This document shows, piece by piece, positions 13,775 through 14,631 of a stretch of 14,631 nt of DNA (position 1 is the first letter of the stretch; each line of letters opens with the position of its first letter). A program made the translations under genes and the position numbers. Source of the DNA: Porphyromonadaceae bacterium UBA3327 (GTDB lineage: Bacteria > Bacteroidota > Bacteroidia > Bacteroidales > Muribaculaceae); the NCBI GenBank assembly GCA_002361155.1, contig DERZ01000049.1:6295-20925 (forward strand). Reading direction: 5' to 3'. The notes below the pieces were generated by a model. It was given only the letters and a program-made list of their open reading frames with translations, was not told where the DNA came from and ran no database searches.

Positions 13775-14509
13775 TCATTTTTCCATTGCCTTGAATTTCC
13801 GGTAGGCGGCGGCCATCTTGGTATGATAGCCGCGGCGTGCATAGCTCGCGCCGTTATACTTTCTGGCGAAGCCTGCCCAATTCTTTGCCTTCAGGTCGGG
13901 GAGCATTCCGGCATTTGTAATGAACGCCGCGAAAAGTTCAAGCTGCTCAAGTTCCGAATGCGACATAAGGCGAGCCATTTCATCCACGCTCTTACAGCCG
14001 CACAGCTTATAGTTGAATCCTCCGATCTGGAACATTCCCCAGAACGTTCCCATGTTCGCGCCCTGCGCATTGACCTTTCTGGCATTGATCAGCTGTGTCC
14101 ACTCGCTCCGCGCATATCCTGAAAGCCCCGGAGGGACCTTCTCCCCTTTCGCACCGCTTTTGTCTGAAACTTTCGAACGGAACCTGTTGTACATGGTCCG
14201 GTCGAAATTTATCACCGGCACGCCCGGAGCCCAGAATCCTTTCATCGCAGCCCCGGCCTCAATGGAAACCACAGCCTTTATCGCCGCCACCTCAACTCCG
14301 AGTTCTTCGGCCACCATCCGGAAGTCGGCATCGGTAAGTTTTTCGTATCTTGAACTTTTGTCGGCCTCCGGTACAGAATCAACCCGGACCGCGCGCTCCC
14401 TGACACGGATTGAGTCGGCGTCCTTGACGGACGCCGACATTGTGAGCGACTCTCCGCATACGGAGCAGAGAGCGAACAAGGTAAAGGCAATGAGTCCCCG
14501 GGACATCAT
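13775..14509 (-). CDS. Secreted N-acetylmuramidase (DUF3380-like)
   Basis: This 244-residue protein has an N-terminal signal peptide (hydrophobic about 5-18, two cysteines at 15 and 18 but no good lipobox), a variable linker (25-55), and a domain from about 58 to the end that fits the DUF3380 N-acetylmuramidase family. Visible blocks are LGVEVAAIKAVVSIEAG, with E84 at the catalytic-glutamate position, INFDRTMYNRF (the family more often has FERH), WGMFQIGGFNY (157-167) and YNGASYARRGYHTKMAAAYRKF (218-239). The enzyme would cut the MurNAc-GlcNAc bond of peptidoglycan in the periplasm. The family is often found as phage endolysins, but here it is in a chromosomal setting with no phage genes. Its ATG overlaps the stop of the upstream PepD-like gene (ATGA), so the two are co-translated. 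It may serve wall remodelling or attack on rivals. Confidence 0.85.
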   Translation of the reverse strand: MMSRGLIAFTLFALCSVCGESLTMSASVKDADSIRVRERAVRVDSVPEADKSSRYEKLTDADFRMVAEELGVEVAAIKAVVSIEAGAAMKGFWAPGVPVINFDRTMYNRFRSKVSDKSGAKGEKVPPGLSGYARSEWTQLINARKVNAQGANMGTFWGMFQIGGFNYKLCGCKSVDEMARLMSHSELEQLELFAAFITNAGMLPDLKAKNWAGFARKYNGASYARRGYHTKMAAAYRKFKAMEK

Positions 14510-14631
14510 GACATGGCCACTTTTTCAAGTACCTTGCACAGATGTTTCCAGAATTTATCTACAGTGGGAATAAGCAGTTTCTCGTCGGGAGAATGCACCC
14601 CCGTCATGGTCGGGCCGAAGCTCACCATGTC
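14506..14631 (-). CDS. Second PepD-like dipeptidase, C-terminal end only
   Basis: The window edge cuts this gene; only its last 41 residues are visible. They read DMVSFGPTMTGVHSP onward, matching DMVSFGPTLKDIHSP of the complete PepD at 12247-13710, including the conserved histidine of the C-terminal H-S-P motif that binds metal in this family. After that the two diverge: HSPDE replaces HSPGE and the tail ends LEKVAMS. It is therefore a paralog, not a recent exact copy. Its TGA overlaps the muramidase ATG by 4 bases. I am confident about the family, but the rest of the protein cannot be judged. Confidence 0.88.
   Translation of the reverse strand, partial: DMVSFGPTMTGVHSPDEKLLIPTVDKFWKHLCKVLEKVAMS

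Noticed and set aside
1..14631. CRISPR array, tRNA or rRNA genes, toxin-antitoxin or restriction systems
   Set aside because: No regularly spaced repeats, cloverleaf-like sequences or recognisable defence genes were seen on either strand.

Overview
The window looks like ordinary chromosome from a member of the Bacteroidales, most likely Muribaculaceae or a close relative. Support comes from the Bacteroidetes -7 promoter motif TAnnTTTG before several genes, the near absence of Shine-Dalgarno sequences, a DUF4296 lipoprotein gene next to lspA, a long type-2-like IleRS, PepD-type dipeptidases, and moderate GC content by eye. No tRNA, rRNA, CRISPR array, complete insertion sequence or prophage is visible.

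Left part, + strand (34-2117): a compact run of five genes. Two tandem YtxH-type membrane miniproteins are followed by a holin-III/YqjE-like two-helix membrane protein, an unrecognised basic 114-residue protein, and prmA, which overlaps its upstream neighbour by ATGA. A terminator-like hairpin ends the run, and the promoter of the next gene starts inside it. That gene (2334-2924) is an ECF-type sigma factor with its own strong rho-independent terminator. An AT-richer stretch (about 3001-3300) with only a doubtful small ORF separates it from glnS (3410-5113), which has a good Bacteroidetes promoter.

Middle part, - strand (11933 down to 5167): ddl, ileS, lspA, a DUF4296 lipoprotein and a small unrecognised ORF are tightly spaced (20 bp, 4 bp, a 4-bp overlap, 24 bp) and read as one operon. 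It links peptidoglycan precursor synthesis, isoleucine charging and lipoprotein maturation. Convergent glnS and this operon meet at about 5114-5166. The IleRS has the swapped class I signature GIHH in place of HxGH, which is associated with mupirocin hyper-resistance.

Right part, - strand (14631 down to 12247): the C-terminal end of one PepD-like dipeptidase, a secreted DUF3380-type N-acetylmuramidase overlapping it by ATGA, and a complete second PepD. The 313-bp spacer between PepD and ddl holds a perfect 16-bp inverted repeat, a short imperfect tandem repeat and the ddl promoter.

I did not find a clear undescribed system. The points most worth following are the GIHH IleRS, the muramidase between two dipeptidase paralogs, the small envelope-protein cassette ahead of prmA, and several strong palindromes, one of them inside a small ORF.
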